A stretch of 64,000 nucleotides of DNA from Rotaria sordida (lineage: Eukaryota > Rotifera > Eurotatoria > Philodinida > Philodinidae): contig CAJNOL010001452.1 in the NCBI GenBank assembly GCA_905250125.1, forward strand, positions 1 through 64,000. The letters run 5' to 3'. Below the pieces are notes generated by a model. That model did not search any database, was not told the origin of the DNA, and saw only the letters and a program-made list of their open reading frames with translations. The first letter of the stretch is position 1. Each line of letters opens with the position of its first letter. This document shows positions 11,501-23,171 of the stretch, piece after piece. A program made the translations under genes and the position numbers.

Positions 11501-14500
11501 TACTCTTCAATAGTAGGTCATGGGCACAAATCATTTTGAGCTTTTCTTCGTCTTACTGAGACCTACTCGTAGTTTTAGGGTGAGGTCGAATGATGTCCGA
11601 TAGTTGTATATGTTTCCTCCTTAGAAATGTTGATCAGTTAGATTAGTTCGATCTCATTCGGTTGAGTTGAAAAGAAGGGCATGTCTTTTCATTGTAAGCT
11701 ATAACTCAAGAAGGAACGAAGCTTATGAATCGGTGAATCTGTCATTATGCAGTCCTTTATTGCGGCTATCTTACATCATCATACGTTGATCAGGTTGTAA
11801 ATTGTTTTCCTTCTTGAGTTAAAGAATTTAGAGTGAGAAGAGTTACCGTTCTTTTCAACTCAAGTCTACGAGACTGAATGGATCTGATCGACTTAAATTT
11901 CTAGGATAGTATATACGCTAGATATTTCGCATGTCTATTCCTAAAAAATAGCTGAGATACGTTTGACCAATAGCGTATTTCCTCACTGACGTTAATATTT
12001 CCTTGTGAACAATGTTCTGTCACCGAGAAAAAAAATCAGCCTGAAAATATTGAATTTTTTTTATTGTCTAGTTATTAATGGACTATCCTGTATATTTGAA
12101 TTCTTTTTTTGATTTTTGAAAAATATTTTAAGGCAATTGATTTTACTAAACCATTTTTAACACTTGGAATAAATATTCTTTTTAAAAAAGCAACACGTCC
12201 TAAACCAGATAAATTTGGTTTTTTTAAACCATTTAATATTTATGTATGGTTTTATATGATTGCTGCTTATATTGGTTAGTTAAATATGATTTCATTTTGT
12301 TCGAATGTCTATCTTTCTTTTTCTTTTTCAAACTAAGCTGTTAGTTTTATTCTTTATTTGGTTGCAAGACTATCACCATATGAATGGCGTAATCTACATC
12401 CATGTAAAAGAACACATGAAGAATTAGAAAGTCAATTTACATTTTTTAATTCATTTTGGTTTCTTATTGGAAATCTTATGCAGCAAGGTTAATGTTTTTG
12501 TTTTTTTGAATAAGTTTTATTATATATTTATTTATTTAATAAATAGGTACTGATTTAACTCCAACAGCACCATCAACACGTATGATTAGTTGTTTATGGT
12601 CATTTTTTACTTTAATTCTTGTCTCATCATATACGGCTAATTTGGGTTAGTAACAAAAATAAAAGACAATGATTTTCTTAATGGATTTATTGAGTAATAT
12701 TTTAGCTGCTTTTTTGACCGTACAACGTATGCAAACACCAATTGAAAATGCTGACGATCTTGCACAACAAACAGAAATTGCTTATGGAGTTCAGCGAGGT
12801 GGTTCAACAGAAAACTTTTTTCGAGTATGAATATACAAAGAGCTAAAAAATAATTTGCTTGTTGATTTAAGCAAAATTTTTCTATTGGAAAGCGACAAGA
12901 ATTGATATTTTTTAGATTAATGATAGGTATGTGTGTGTGTGTGTGTGTGCGTGATAATATCCAGCTCAATGTATCGCAAGAATTGAATAAAACAAACCTA
13001 GTTAACAGCTTTTCTAATATGAGCTGGATTGAATACTCATTTCTTTTCATATAATATGGATTATTTTACATTGGATTTTGTCTTGCCAGGGAAGTTCCCC
13101 AAGTGATTAATCGATTTTCAGTCAAGATGATATGTATCATGTAGACTCTAATGAGTTATGGATACTTGGAGAAGAGCTCGGAACCTTAATTTATTGTTGC
13201 CAAGATATTATATTTTGACAGTATAGTTTAAGTCAATGCCGTTATCTCCTCAAGAAAACTCATTTTCGAATTTCGAATTGTAATTGTCCATAGAGGCAGA
13301 ACTTAATGAGAATAGTTTATTGTGAAAATTTCAAATCATTTCAATTTTTCTATCCTAAGATACAGTTATGATGAGAGCTTGTCTTTTACATTGCTCATAT
13401 ATACCAGCAGATCCGATATTCTTAGTTCAGACAAGGAACAAATCAAAAGACTTAAAATTTTCACAATGAGCTATTCTCATCAAATCATGTCTGTGTATTA
13501 AATTTCAAATCGAAATTTGAAAATTAATTTTCCTAGTGTTTCGGAGGAGGACTACCGTATTGACTCAAAAAAGATACCGTAAAAATGCAGCAATAAGCGA
13601 AAGGCTCAACTTCTTTTTGAGGATATTCGTAGCTCAATTAGAATCTACATGATGTAATAGCTTCGAATCAAAAGCAATCAATTAGTTGAGAAACTTCTCT
13701 TATTAGCACTACGTTTTTGACAGTTCCACTTCAGCACACTTGTACAATTTCACAATATAGTTCTGAATGAAACAGTCACAAATCTATTGAACATGATAAA
13801 ATATGATATTATGTGACACCAGCTCATATACAAAGAATTAGTCTTCAGAGTTGAGGCATAGTCTATGGAACTTATCAAGATTTGAAAGCTTTTTTCTCGA
13901 TAATATCTACAAACAGAATTTCTCGTTAGACGGAAAGTTTTAGTCACCTTGTAATAATATATATTCAAGCTAGATAAGATAACTAATCGATAGATAGTCA
14001 GTATTCTAATAATGTGTTGTTTTCATCAAGGTTAATTGCATTTACAATGACGTATTATAACCTTCACTTGTTTTTCTTTTGTTTAATTAGGAATCGAAAA
14101 TACCAACGTATGAACGAATGTGGAATTATATATTAGCAAATCAAGCACATGTTACTGTTGCATCCAGTACGGAAGGTATTCAGAGAGTATTAAAAGGCAA
14201 ATATGCTTTTCTTATTGAGTATGTTAATAAATTTTATATTTTAAATTAATCATTATTCTCTATATTAATATAGATCAACGACTAGTGAATATAATATAAT
14301 GAGAAATTGTGAGTTAACATCCATTGGTGGTTTACTTGATTCAAAAGGTTATGGTTTTGGTGTACCACAAAGTAAAGATTGAATCTATATTAATATATTT
14401 CAATATTAGACTTTTGTTTTTTGTTTTAAATAAGATTCACCTTATCGTGATATATTAAGTGATACAATTCTTAAATTACAAGATGAAGGTGTTATACAAA

Positions 14501-16924
14501 AATATTATAATAAATGGTGGAAAGAAGCAGCTAAATTAAAATGTGATCCAGAAGATAAACGAAAAGATACAGCATCTGAATTAGGTTTTGCTAATATTGG
14601 TGGTATATTTGTAATACTTGCTGCTGGATTAATACTTTCAATGATTGTTGCTGCTGTTGAATTTAGTATTAAAATACGCAATAGAAAAGGACGACAAGTA
14701 AGAAAGAAAGAAAAAAAAAGGAGTTTCATAGAACTTCCTTTTAAGTCTTTACTATCTCGTAAGATACTTTTCATCGCCTACGATTCAGGCATAAAATTTG
14801 TTCACATTACATGAACTAGTATAATAAATTATTCTCTACAAAATAAGATATTCCCGAACTTTTCTACAATGTTTTTTCATTGAACTACATTATATTTATG
14901 CAAGGTCTTAGATAGAATTTATGTCAAGTCGTTCTTCCCACAATGGTCACTAGAGTAGAGTTCGTTGTTTCTAAAAAACTGTAACTGTTATATCATCAGA
15001 TAGATACTAAAATTCTTAAATCTATGTCGAAAAATCTTTATTTCTTTTTTCTTTCTTGAGATTAAAAATTTCAGTATATAACAAGTAGCCTATTAATAAT
15101 AGGACAATTTGATTTTCTGTTTTTTAAAGGATGAAAACATTGTTCAAAGGCACCATTCTAAACTCATTCGGTAGAGAAATTTTCGCTCTACAACAATGTG
15201 AATATCTGTTTTTAAATAAATTTTTCTTGTTGACGAAAAATTGAAAAGATTGACGGCTGCTGCGTTATCTAACTGTGATTCCCTGCTGTTTTCTGTAATC
15301 CTTTAACAATTTGTACAAGTTTATGCTCATCAAGTTCAATGTTAAATGTAAAGTATTTAACATCAATCGATAGAGAATTTTATGCTCTATAATCCTAGGA
15401 TCTCTTTAAGGCTTCTTATGATGTCATTCAGGTGCAAAAAGTTTAGAATTAACATCTACTTATTATGTATAATATTGTTTTGTTTAAGTACTGAAATATG
15501 TGGAGTCCTTTAATCTCAACAATTCAATAGTGGAAATTTCTCAAAAATCAATTTAAAATTTTCGAATCCATCCAATGCTTTAACGGTTTCGATTCCACAT
15601 AATATTTTGGGAATCGAACAGGAACCGTCGAACTCTAGACTAGAGTGATAAAATTGCCGTCGTAAATGACAATGCATCTGATTGATCTTTCCATACTATC
15701 AATATATCAAAGATACCAATATTCTATTTCAATGATTGTTTCATCAGTGACTCATCTGCAATTACTATGAGAGGTAAATGGTTAATTCGAAATACCATTC
15801 ACCTATGAGTTTCTTTTGTTGAATCCATGGATTATATATATCTATATATAAATTCAAGGCGTTAAAATATTGTACATAAACAATTCTAGAAGGAATTCCA
15901 AGTACCGGGTTGTGCATAACCTTTTTCTAGGGACGGGTAGCGCTATGATTTCAAGTTAAATACCTAATGAATTTTATACCAAATTAAAGACCGTCAAAAA
16001 CTAGATTCATTAGTACTAAATAATAAGAGTTATCAAAATACTTTAGTGTCGAACTTACGAAATTTTCGAAAATTTTATGCTTTTTTTAACATTGAAAATT
16101 AGGGCATCAGCAATTCAAATATAGAGTAAAATATTTTCTTTTGGTATTTTTACATGGTTCGATAAGGCCCGTCGAGCTCTACAAAACTATATATATTAAA
16201 AGTTTCTTGAGCCATTTTTCTGAGATAAAAAATCTAAAAAATGACTTGTAAAATCCTAAAAAATCTTTAAAAACTCGGTTTTTTTATATGGAAGAAGAAC
16301 ACTCGATTTCTTCGATAAACTTAACTTTTTTCATTATTTTTACTTACAAAGACGCTTCGAAATATACTCATCCGATGCAACATGAAAAATTGCGTCTAAT
16401 GAGTATATCTCGAAGCATCTTTATGAGTGAAAATAATGAAAAAACTAATTTTATTGAGAAAATCGAGTGTTTTTCTTCCCTATAACAAACTACTGATGCC
16501 CTAATTTTCTATGCTAAAAAAAGCATAAAATTTTCGAAAATTTCGTAAGTTCGACATTAAAATATTTTGATAACTCTTACTATTTAGTACTAATGAATCC
16601 AGTTTTTGACGGTCTTTAATTTGGTATAAAATTCATTAGGTATTTAATTTGAAATCATAGCGCTATCCGCTCCTAGCAAAAGGTTATGCACAACCCGGTA
16701 CTTATAAGATGTCGTTAATTACAAAAGAAAAACTAATGTTAATTTTCTTGATTTAGATATCAATACGTGAAGAAATGGAACGATATTTTCGTTTTGCTAT
16801 ATTTAATGTTAGTGCTTCAAAACGACGAGCAAGTATATTTATCAAAGATGTACCATTACTTGATCCACATGATCATGATCATGATCATCATCATGGTCAT
16901 GATAATGAACAATTAAAACAATGA
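8561..16924 (+). CDS. Ionotropic glutamate receptor, kainate (GRIK) type
   Basis: Glutamate-gated cation channel subunit of 898 residues in 20 exons: 8561-8645, 8773-8931, 9020-9271, 9331-9521, 9580-9633, 9694-9855, 9936-10088, 10139-10243, 10304-10423, 10504-10525, 10598-10773, 10834-10884, 12133-12274, 12338-12487, 12547-12645, 12706-12824, 14091-14218, 14274-14371, 14435-14697 and 16757-16924. The exon sum keeps frame to the TGA. It starts with a hydrophobic signal peptide ([15 protein letters not shown]), then the amino-terminal domain ([19 protein letters not shown]), ligand-binding S1 ([11 protein letters not shown], with the agonist-binding Arg), M1, pore loop ([10 protein letters not shown]), M3 with the hallmark SYTANLAAFLT (about residue 635), S2 (FLIESTTSEY, with the agonist-binding Glu; [18 protein letters not shown]) and M4. 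Gln at the Q/R position predicts a calcium-permeable pore unless edited. The S2 text is closest to GRIK. The cytoplasmic tail ends in a His/Asp-rich stretch. Confidence 0.95.
10901..12090. mobile_element. Foldback element in receptor intron 12
   Basis: About 1.19 kb whose ends are imperfect inverted repeats: the left begins CAGGGCGACCTATTAATCAA at 10901 and the right, read in reverse complement, begins CAGGATAGTCCATTAATAAC at 12090. The similarity continues inward for hundreds of bases (e.g. 11085-11270 pairs with about 11460-11625), with an unpaired stretch at about 11640-11990 in the right arm. TA flanks both ends, as in Tc1/mariner-type insertions. No transposase frame is present, so it is a non-autonomous foldback/MITE-like element. 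Confidence 0.75.
12929..12953. repeat. GT dinucleotide microsatellite
   Basis: A short run of GT repeats within receptor intron 16. Confidence 0.85.
13081..13710. mobile_element. Foldback element in receptor intron 16
   Basis: Imperfect inverted repeat spanning most of the 1.27-kb intron. Left-arm segments (ATCATGTAGACTCTAATG near 13137; AAGTCAATGCCGTTATCTCC near 13231; GAGAATAGTTTATTGTGAAA near 13308) recur as reverse complements in the right arm (near 13655, 13560 and 13470). The arms are more diverged than in the other elements, suggesting an older insertion. No coding frame. Confidence 0.6.
15900..16705. mobile_element. Long hairpin (foldback) element in receptor intron 19
   Basis: About 805 bp that is palindromic almost end to end. 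The left end reads AAGTACCGGGTTGTGCATAA and the right end is its reverse complement (TTATGCACAACCCGGTACTT). The arms match inward through the GACGGTCTTTAATTTGGTAT block to a central hairpin around 16290-16480 (CACTCGATTT / AAATCGAGTG). Arm identity is high, so it is a fairly recent insertion or is kept similar by conversion. No protein is encoded; the plus-strand frame at 16288-16485 is an artefact of the palindrome. Confidence 0.8.
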
Positions 16925-17534
16925 TTAATAAAATTAAATCAATATAGAATTTAGTTAAATTGTTATATAATAAAACAGACAAAACACACATACACAAAAA
17001 AAGGTTTCTTGTTTTTTTTTTCTTTTACAGAAGACAATATTTGATAATACAAGACAAATTAAAATGTTAAAGACATTAAAACAACAAAAAAAAAAATAAT
17101 AATAATATACATACTTAGGCAAAAAAAAACAAAAATGATGAATATGGTATCAGATCAAAAATGACTAAATAATAACTTTTTTTTCTCCTTTCGAACTATG
17201 GTTGTATTTTCTTTTGTTTTTTCTACACTAAAACACAAAAAAAGTTTTTGCTATGTCTTAAAATATTTAAAATACAAGTATCAGTCTGTTACATAAACAC
17301 ACACATACACATACGAACAACATAAATATGAGTCATATTTAAATAAGATTAAAAGAAAAGAAATATGTCAGATCGATATTCAATATCAGCAAAAGAAAAT
17401 GAGAGGCACAATAAAAAAAAAACAACGATTGCACGCAAATGAGAGTTAAAATTTACAATGTGAAAAGGAAAATTTTCTTTTGATTATTTCTTTTGTCACA
17501 AGGCACTTATTTATAGAAGAATTTATTTTTGACT
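16925..17534. other. Tail-to-tail intergenic region
   Basis: Spacer of about 610 bp between the convergent receptor and Lhx1/5 genes, holding both 3' UTRs. It has A-rich runs and AATAAT-type motifs. No other feature was seen. Confidence 0.6.
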
Positions 17535-20500
17535 TTACGTTTCACTTGTAGTGACTGGTGTTGGTTCAGGAGCAGATTCCTGTGCAGATGCAGGTGCCGT
17601 TTCAGGTTCTGGTGGTAGTGGTGGTGGGGGCAGTGGTGGTGGTTGTGGTGAAGATGGTTGAGAATCTTCACCTGCTTCATCATCATCTAACGGTGGTTCT
17701 TTTTCTTTTGATATTTTTCCTTTACGTTCTTTCGATCGTTTATTTTGAAACCAAACCTTTTATTAAAAAGAGAAATTAATTCTTAAGACAATATCTTTAA
17801 GAATTAAAAAAAAAAGCATTTACTTGAATAACACGTAAATTAAGACCAGTATCAGTAGCTAATTGTTCGCGTTGAGTTTTATTTGGTTTAGCACATGATT
17901 CAAATGCTTTATTTAAAATCTTAAAACACAAAAACACAGTGAAAAGGTAAAAGAAAAACCATATTACCGTGAAAGAGAAACTTACTTCTAATTGTTGCGG
18001 TTTTATTGTCGTACGTCCACCTTTTTTTTCTGGTGCTGTAGATGAAGAAGTAGCTGTTGATTGTATTGTATTTAATGAACGATCAGCACCTATTGAACCA
18101 TCTGATTCATTACCCGATTTACCATTTGTTGTTTGTGATTGTTGTTGTTGTTGTTCATCACTCTGTTCATCAAAATCTTCACTTTCTGTACCGCTAATTC
18201 GTCGTTTAGTTGTTGGTGGTGTTGATGTTGATTCTAATGTTGTAGTAGTCTTTATTGTTTCAGTTGATGGTATTGTTGTTGTTGCTGTTGTTTCATTGTC
18301 AGTTGTTGGTGCTGGTACAGTCGTAGCTGCTGCTTTTTTCTTCGTTGTTCGAGGAGTAGCAGGTTTTTTCCTTTCTCCACCAGTATTACTTTTACTTCTT
18401 GATTTTGTTGGTCGTGTTTCAGGTACAACAATAGCTGTTGTTTTATCACCTGTCGATGGTGATGTCGTCGTCGTAGGAGTTGATAATGATGTACTATAAT
18501 GAGAAAATAATATTTAAATGAATATGAAAATATAAATGAAATACTTAGTAATTGAAGATGTAGTTGATGTAGATGTTGATGGGATAAATGGAAATGGTTG
18601 AGTTGTTGGTGGAGTACCAAATGCTGGATGAAAACCATATGGAGGTGGATAACCACTTGGATAAGCAGTACCAGGAAAAGCTGGATTGAATGCACCTGGA
18701 AATGTATTATAAGCAGCAAAATGTGGTGTCATATTGTACATAGCTGCTATTTGAGCCTGTTGTTGAGCATTTGGCGTCGAATTTGTACCATTCGTTGAGG
18801 AAGACGATTGTAATGAAGATGGTGGTGGTGGTGGTGGTGTTGGTGGTATGAATGAATTATTAATGAGACCCATTTGAGCAAGAAGATTATGCGAAGTATT
18901 ATTTGTAGGTCCATTCGTTGGTTTTGTTTCATCATTATCATTTGTAATTGTATTAGTTTTAGTATCTTTCTTTAATCTTCTCTTCTTTTTATTTGCTGTT
19001 GTTGTTTTTGATGGTGGTGGTATTGGTGATGAATTATCTTCATCAACATCATTTTCACCATCATTTTCATTCTTTTTTGTTTTTCCTTTACCACGTGGAT
19101 TAGTTTTACGAACTTTCTTTTTAGGCGGTGATGGTTCATCAAGAATATTTTGCGAAATAACTTCAGTTGAATTTGTTTTAGTATTGGATTTCTTTTTTTT
19201 TGATTGAGTTGAAGTTGATTTTGGTACTGGTTGAGGTAGTGTTATTGTTGAAGATTGTTGAGCTGTATCGAGTGATGTTGTTGTCGTTGGTGGTGGTGGA
19301 ACACTAAATGTTGGTCGATAATAAGTAGTCATACCAGCTGCTGCTTGAGGTGAAAATGGAACACCTGGACCAGGAGTAACAAATGGAAATGGAAAAGGAT
19401 TTGTAGGAGGACAAGTTGGACGTATATCGCCAAGATTTGATGATGGTAATGTACCAAATTCAAGTAATGATGAAAGAGCAGATAATTTTTGAGTACTAGT
19501 TGATGAAGTTGTTGTTGTTGTTGAACGTGTTGATGATCCTGATTCAACAGTTGTTGATGTATCCATTTGTGAAGGACTTAATGAACGGTCGAGTGAATCT
19601 GTTTCAGAAACATTTGTTGAATGAGATGAACGATGTGTATCAGATACAGATGCAGGTTGTGATTGAGAAATAGTTGATGATGGTGGTGGTGGCATTGGAA
19701 GCCTTGCTTGTAAAGGAAAACCGGGTGAAAATGGATGATTTGATGGTAAAAATTGTGGTGGTGTTGGAAAAGTTTGATTAAAATTTGGACGCATAAAACT
19801 TGTTGGAATATCTGATTTCATAATCGATGAAACAGACATAGGATTTGATGAAAGTCCACTAAGTAATGATAATGGTTCGGAAATTTTTGATTGTGTTGAA
19901 ACTGATGTTATTGTTGATGTTGATGGAGTTGTTGTTGTTGTTGTTATAGGTTCGGATTCATTTTTTTTCTCATTTGTAGTTTTAGATGATTTTGTTTTAA
20001 CTGTAGGTGAACGACTACCTTCTCTTTCGTTATCGTGCATATCATCCTTTAAAATAAAAAAAACTTATGTTTATAACTTATAGTGCGAAAGTCTTGATAT
20101 AAAATATTCGCTCATTTTTCGGTCACTAAAAGACAACTGGTTGTTAGAGTCAGAATCAAAATTTTTTTTGTTATTGCCGAATATATATTTAGGTTTTCCT
20201 TCCGCAGTAAATCTTGTGAAAAACTTCAAAATTCTGTCTGTACAAAGTACAATAGCGATCTTATCGTAGCCTTTAGTTTATGTCTTGAAACAGCTTTAAC
20301 TTAATATTATTGTAGAGCATTGAATTCTATACAAAATGAAACATTACAATAAGCAACAACTCATCTATGGAAATCGGCATTAGTCAAAAGCTGCTTTGTA
20401 GGGTATAAAAGGTTTAAAATCTGTCATGTAAAAGTAAATAGCACGCTTTATAGAGCAAACTTTGCTTTACAAAACTGAGTCATTAAAAATTGTTTCGCAT

Positions 20501-22199
20501 CTTAAATGTAATAGGTCTCAATCTAAATACAAAATTGACCTAAACAGTATTTTATTTAATGCAGAGACTGAGGAGCGGCGCTCCTCCGAATATCGAATCG
20601 ATCCATCCGAATGCACTCTGTGTCTGTGCTTCCAAAAAAAACAGATATTTGTTCTCTTGGAGTTTTAAATCGTCTCTCCGAAAGAGGAATGTTGAATAAA
20701 ACACTAAACCAAAAAATCTGAATGTATTTCCAGCAATGGCAAATATTTTGTGCTAAGACTTTCACGCTATATGTTATCATATTAAAATAAAAATATGAAA
20801 ATACCTCTTCAGTAAAATCTGTATCATCATCACCACCATCATCATCTTCTTCTTCAGTTTCATCATCATCACTACCACTTGAAAAATTTCGTTTACGGTA
20901 ACGTGATGTTTTTGTATTACGACGATTACTTGATCGTGTTTGTACAGTTGTTGAGGTACCCGATGATTTAGATCTTGTTGTTGGTGAACGACCTTTTCTT
21001 TCATTAGTAGTTGTTTGTTTTTGACGAGATGCTTGTGTTATTGTTTTTGATTTAGCTGATGATCGTTTATTACTATTTTGACGAGCTTTTGTTGGTCGAC
21101 CAGCTGATTTTGATGGCGGTGGTGGTGGCGGTGGTGTTACTGTTTCATCAAGTGTTTCAGATGGTACTGTAGCAGATGAATTTGATGATGATGAATGTGT
21201 TTTAACAGGTGATGTTAATGTTTTCAATGTTGAAACTTCATCGACTTGCATAGATTGTGACTGATTATCTGTAACTGATGTAGTTGTCGATTGAAGAGAT
21301 AATTGTTCAATAGATGAAAGAACAGGTATATTTGATATTGGTGATTGATCAGAATTAGTAGGTTGTACATCCATACTGATTGTTGTTGATATTTGTCTAT
21401 CAATAGATTGTATTTTTCCATTTGTTGTATTTGAAATTTCACTATCCGTTGTTTCTTCTACAAAAGAAAGAAGAAAAATTTTAGAAAAAAAACATATTTC
21501 TTTTGTTGTTTTTTATTTGGAATAGAATAAACCTTCATCGGCATTTGATGATGAAGTTGTTCCAGTAGAAGATTTAATTGATTTTGAACATGTTTGACAT
21601 AAATAATCCATATCATTCAATGGTAAACCATCTGATGGCATTAATGATGTTATATCATCATCTTGTAATATACGTTTACATTTCATACAAATAAAACAAT
21701 CAGCATGATAAATTCGATCTATTCGAACACGACGAATTAATTCATGTGATTGAATTAAATTTTGACATGAAAAACAACGATGAATATATTTTCTAAAATG
21801 AAAAATTTTCTTTTTTTTTTTTTTTTTATTAAGAAAATATTCATTCTATCTTACTTAATAAAATCATCTTTACAATAAAGTTTTCCTTCACGTGAATAAC
21901 ATTGTTCATTAAGTATACATCGACATACAAAACATCGAACACAATCAGGATGCCATAAGCGATCAAGAACATTTGATAAAAGTGGATTATACATCGGTTG
22001 AGAACAACCAGAACATGGACTCACTGTCATTGACATACTTAACAAAAACAAAAAATTATATTAAAAATGATATATAGAAAAATTCTTATAATCTTAGTTA
22101 GATTTACTTTCGACTTGTTTGACGTATAGGTCGACTAGAATTATTATTTAAAGTTATAGGTGACGCTGGAACAGGTGGACGTCGACGTTGTTGTTGCAT
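17535..22199 (-). CDS. LIM-homeodomain transcription factor, Lhx1/5 (Lim1/lin-11) class, with very long linker
   Basis: Nuclear DNA-binding regulator of neuron and tissue identity. Eight exons: 22108-22199, 21855-22037, 21533-21792, 20805-21457, 18545-20046, 17986-18493, 17824-17919 and 17535-17756; 1171 residues. LIM1 (about 38-90) has CSGC, WHPDC, CFVC and CKDD zinc ligands and the class signature YSREGKLYCKDDF. LIM2 (about 98-165) has CFSC, YHADCFIC and CQTC. The homeodomain (about 1050-1109) reads RTTIKPQQLE, then REQLATDTGLNLRVIQ and VWFQNKRSKERK, closest to Lhx1/5, split by two phase-0 introns. Between LIM2 and homeodomain lie about 880 residues of Ser/Thr/Pro/Gln/Lys-rich low complexity with polyproline and acidic runs. 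Family members are usually about 400 residues. After the homeodomain a 60-residue Pro/Glu-rich tail ends at the TAA. The linker is continuous across in-phase exons, so it appears real. Confidence 0.92.
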
Positions 22200-23171
22200 G
22201 ATTTAGCTAGAAAAAAAATAATAATAATAATAAATTCATAATACTCTAATAAATTTATCTTGAATATATTTATATCATATTCGAGGCGATGTAACCCATC
22301 GGTGCATCACGATAAACAGAATTTGTTAGATTCACTTTATTTGAATCAAATGGAATATGCTTTTTAATAATAGAAAAATGCTCAAAATTGTTTTTTTTAT
22401 AAGAAAAACATTAACAAAATACTGCATTAAGGTCGTATAATTGACTGAAAGAAATAAAAGTTATCGTCTAGAATTTTCGAGAAAATATATTCTGGAATTC
22501 TAAAATTTACTTCTAATGCAATATTTATTAACGTTTCTTTAATGAATAAAACCTTTGAACATATTTCATTTGATTCAAATAGAATGAATATATCTAATCG
22601 GTTTTTTTTAATATGGCACACTCGTTAGTCGCATTGCCTTGAATATTTTATAATCTATTATCAAGATAAAAAAAAATCCGCAATACTATTTTTTTCCCTC
22701 TTAGATAGAATCTTCAACTGTAGTTTTTCTTACCTATTAGCTACCTGTATTTGTTATCTCCAAGAGAGAATAATAATTATCTTGACAAAAACATACATCT
22801 AAAAAAAAAGAAAACAAAGTAAACATTTTTTTTTATCATTAATTTGTGACTAGTGAATCCAGTCAGTTGATCTACTGATGCCATTACGATATATTTTGTT
22901 GACATATACACTTGAACTTAATTTTTCATTGGTTAAAAATAAACCAATGAAATAAAAAGATATAAATATCTAATCGAAAAAAAAATTCAAATAAAATAAA
23001 AGAAAAAAAAATGTTTTATTTTTTTTATTTTTATTCTTTAATATATATATATATTTTCTTCATTTGTCTATGATTCATTAGTTGTTGATTGGATTAAATC
23101 ACAGTATAGAAATAAACAATAATCGATCAATTGATTGATAGTGCCATTTTACAGAGTTCTAACAATATAAA
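22200..23171. other. Divergent promoter region between Lhx1/5 and septin
   Basis: About 970 bp between two head-to-head start codons, expected to hold both promoters and 5' UTRs. AT-rich, with poly-T tracts and a short TA microsatellite near 23040. No RNA gene or defined motif was recognised. Confidence 0.5.

Noticed and set aside
16288..16485. 65-residue plus-strand frame
   Set aside because: It lies across the centre of the foldback palindrome and merely reflects it.
17969..18719. Plus- and minus-strand frames rich in Val or His/Gln/Leu within 17.5-21.4 kb
   Set aside because: Shadows of the repetitive Lhx1/5 linker codons read in other frames.
20047..20804. Apparent continuation of the Lhx1/5 exon at 20556-20804
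   Set aside because: Runs past a good GT donor at 20804 into sequence without linker composition; the in-phase acceptor at 20047 gives the continuous linker.
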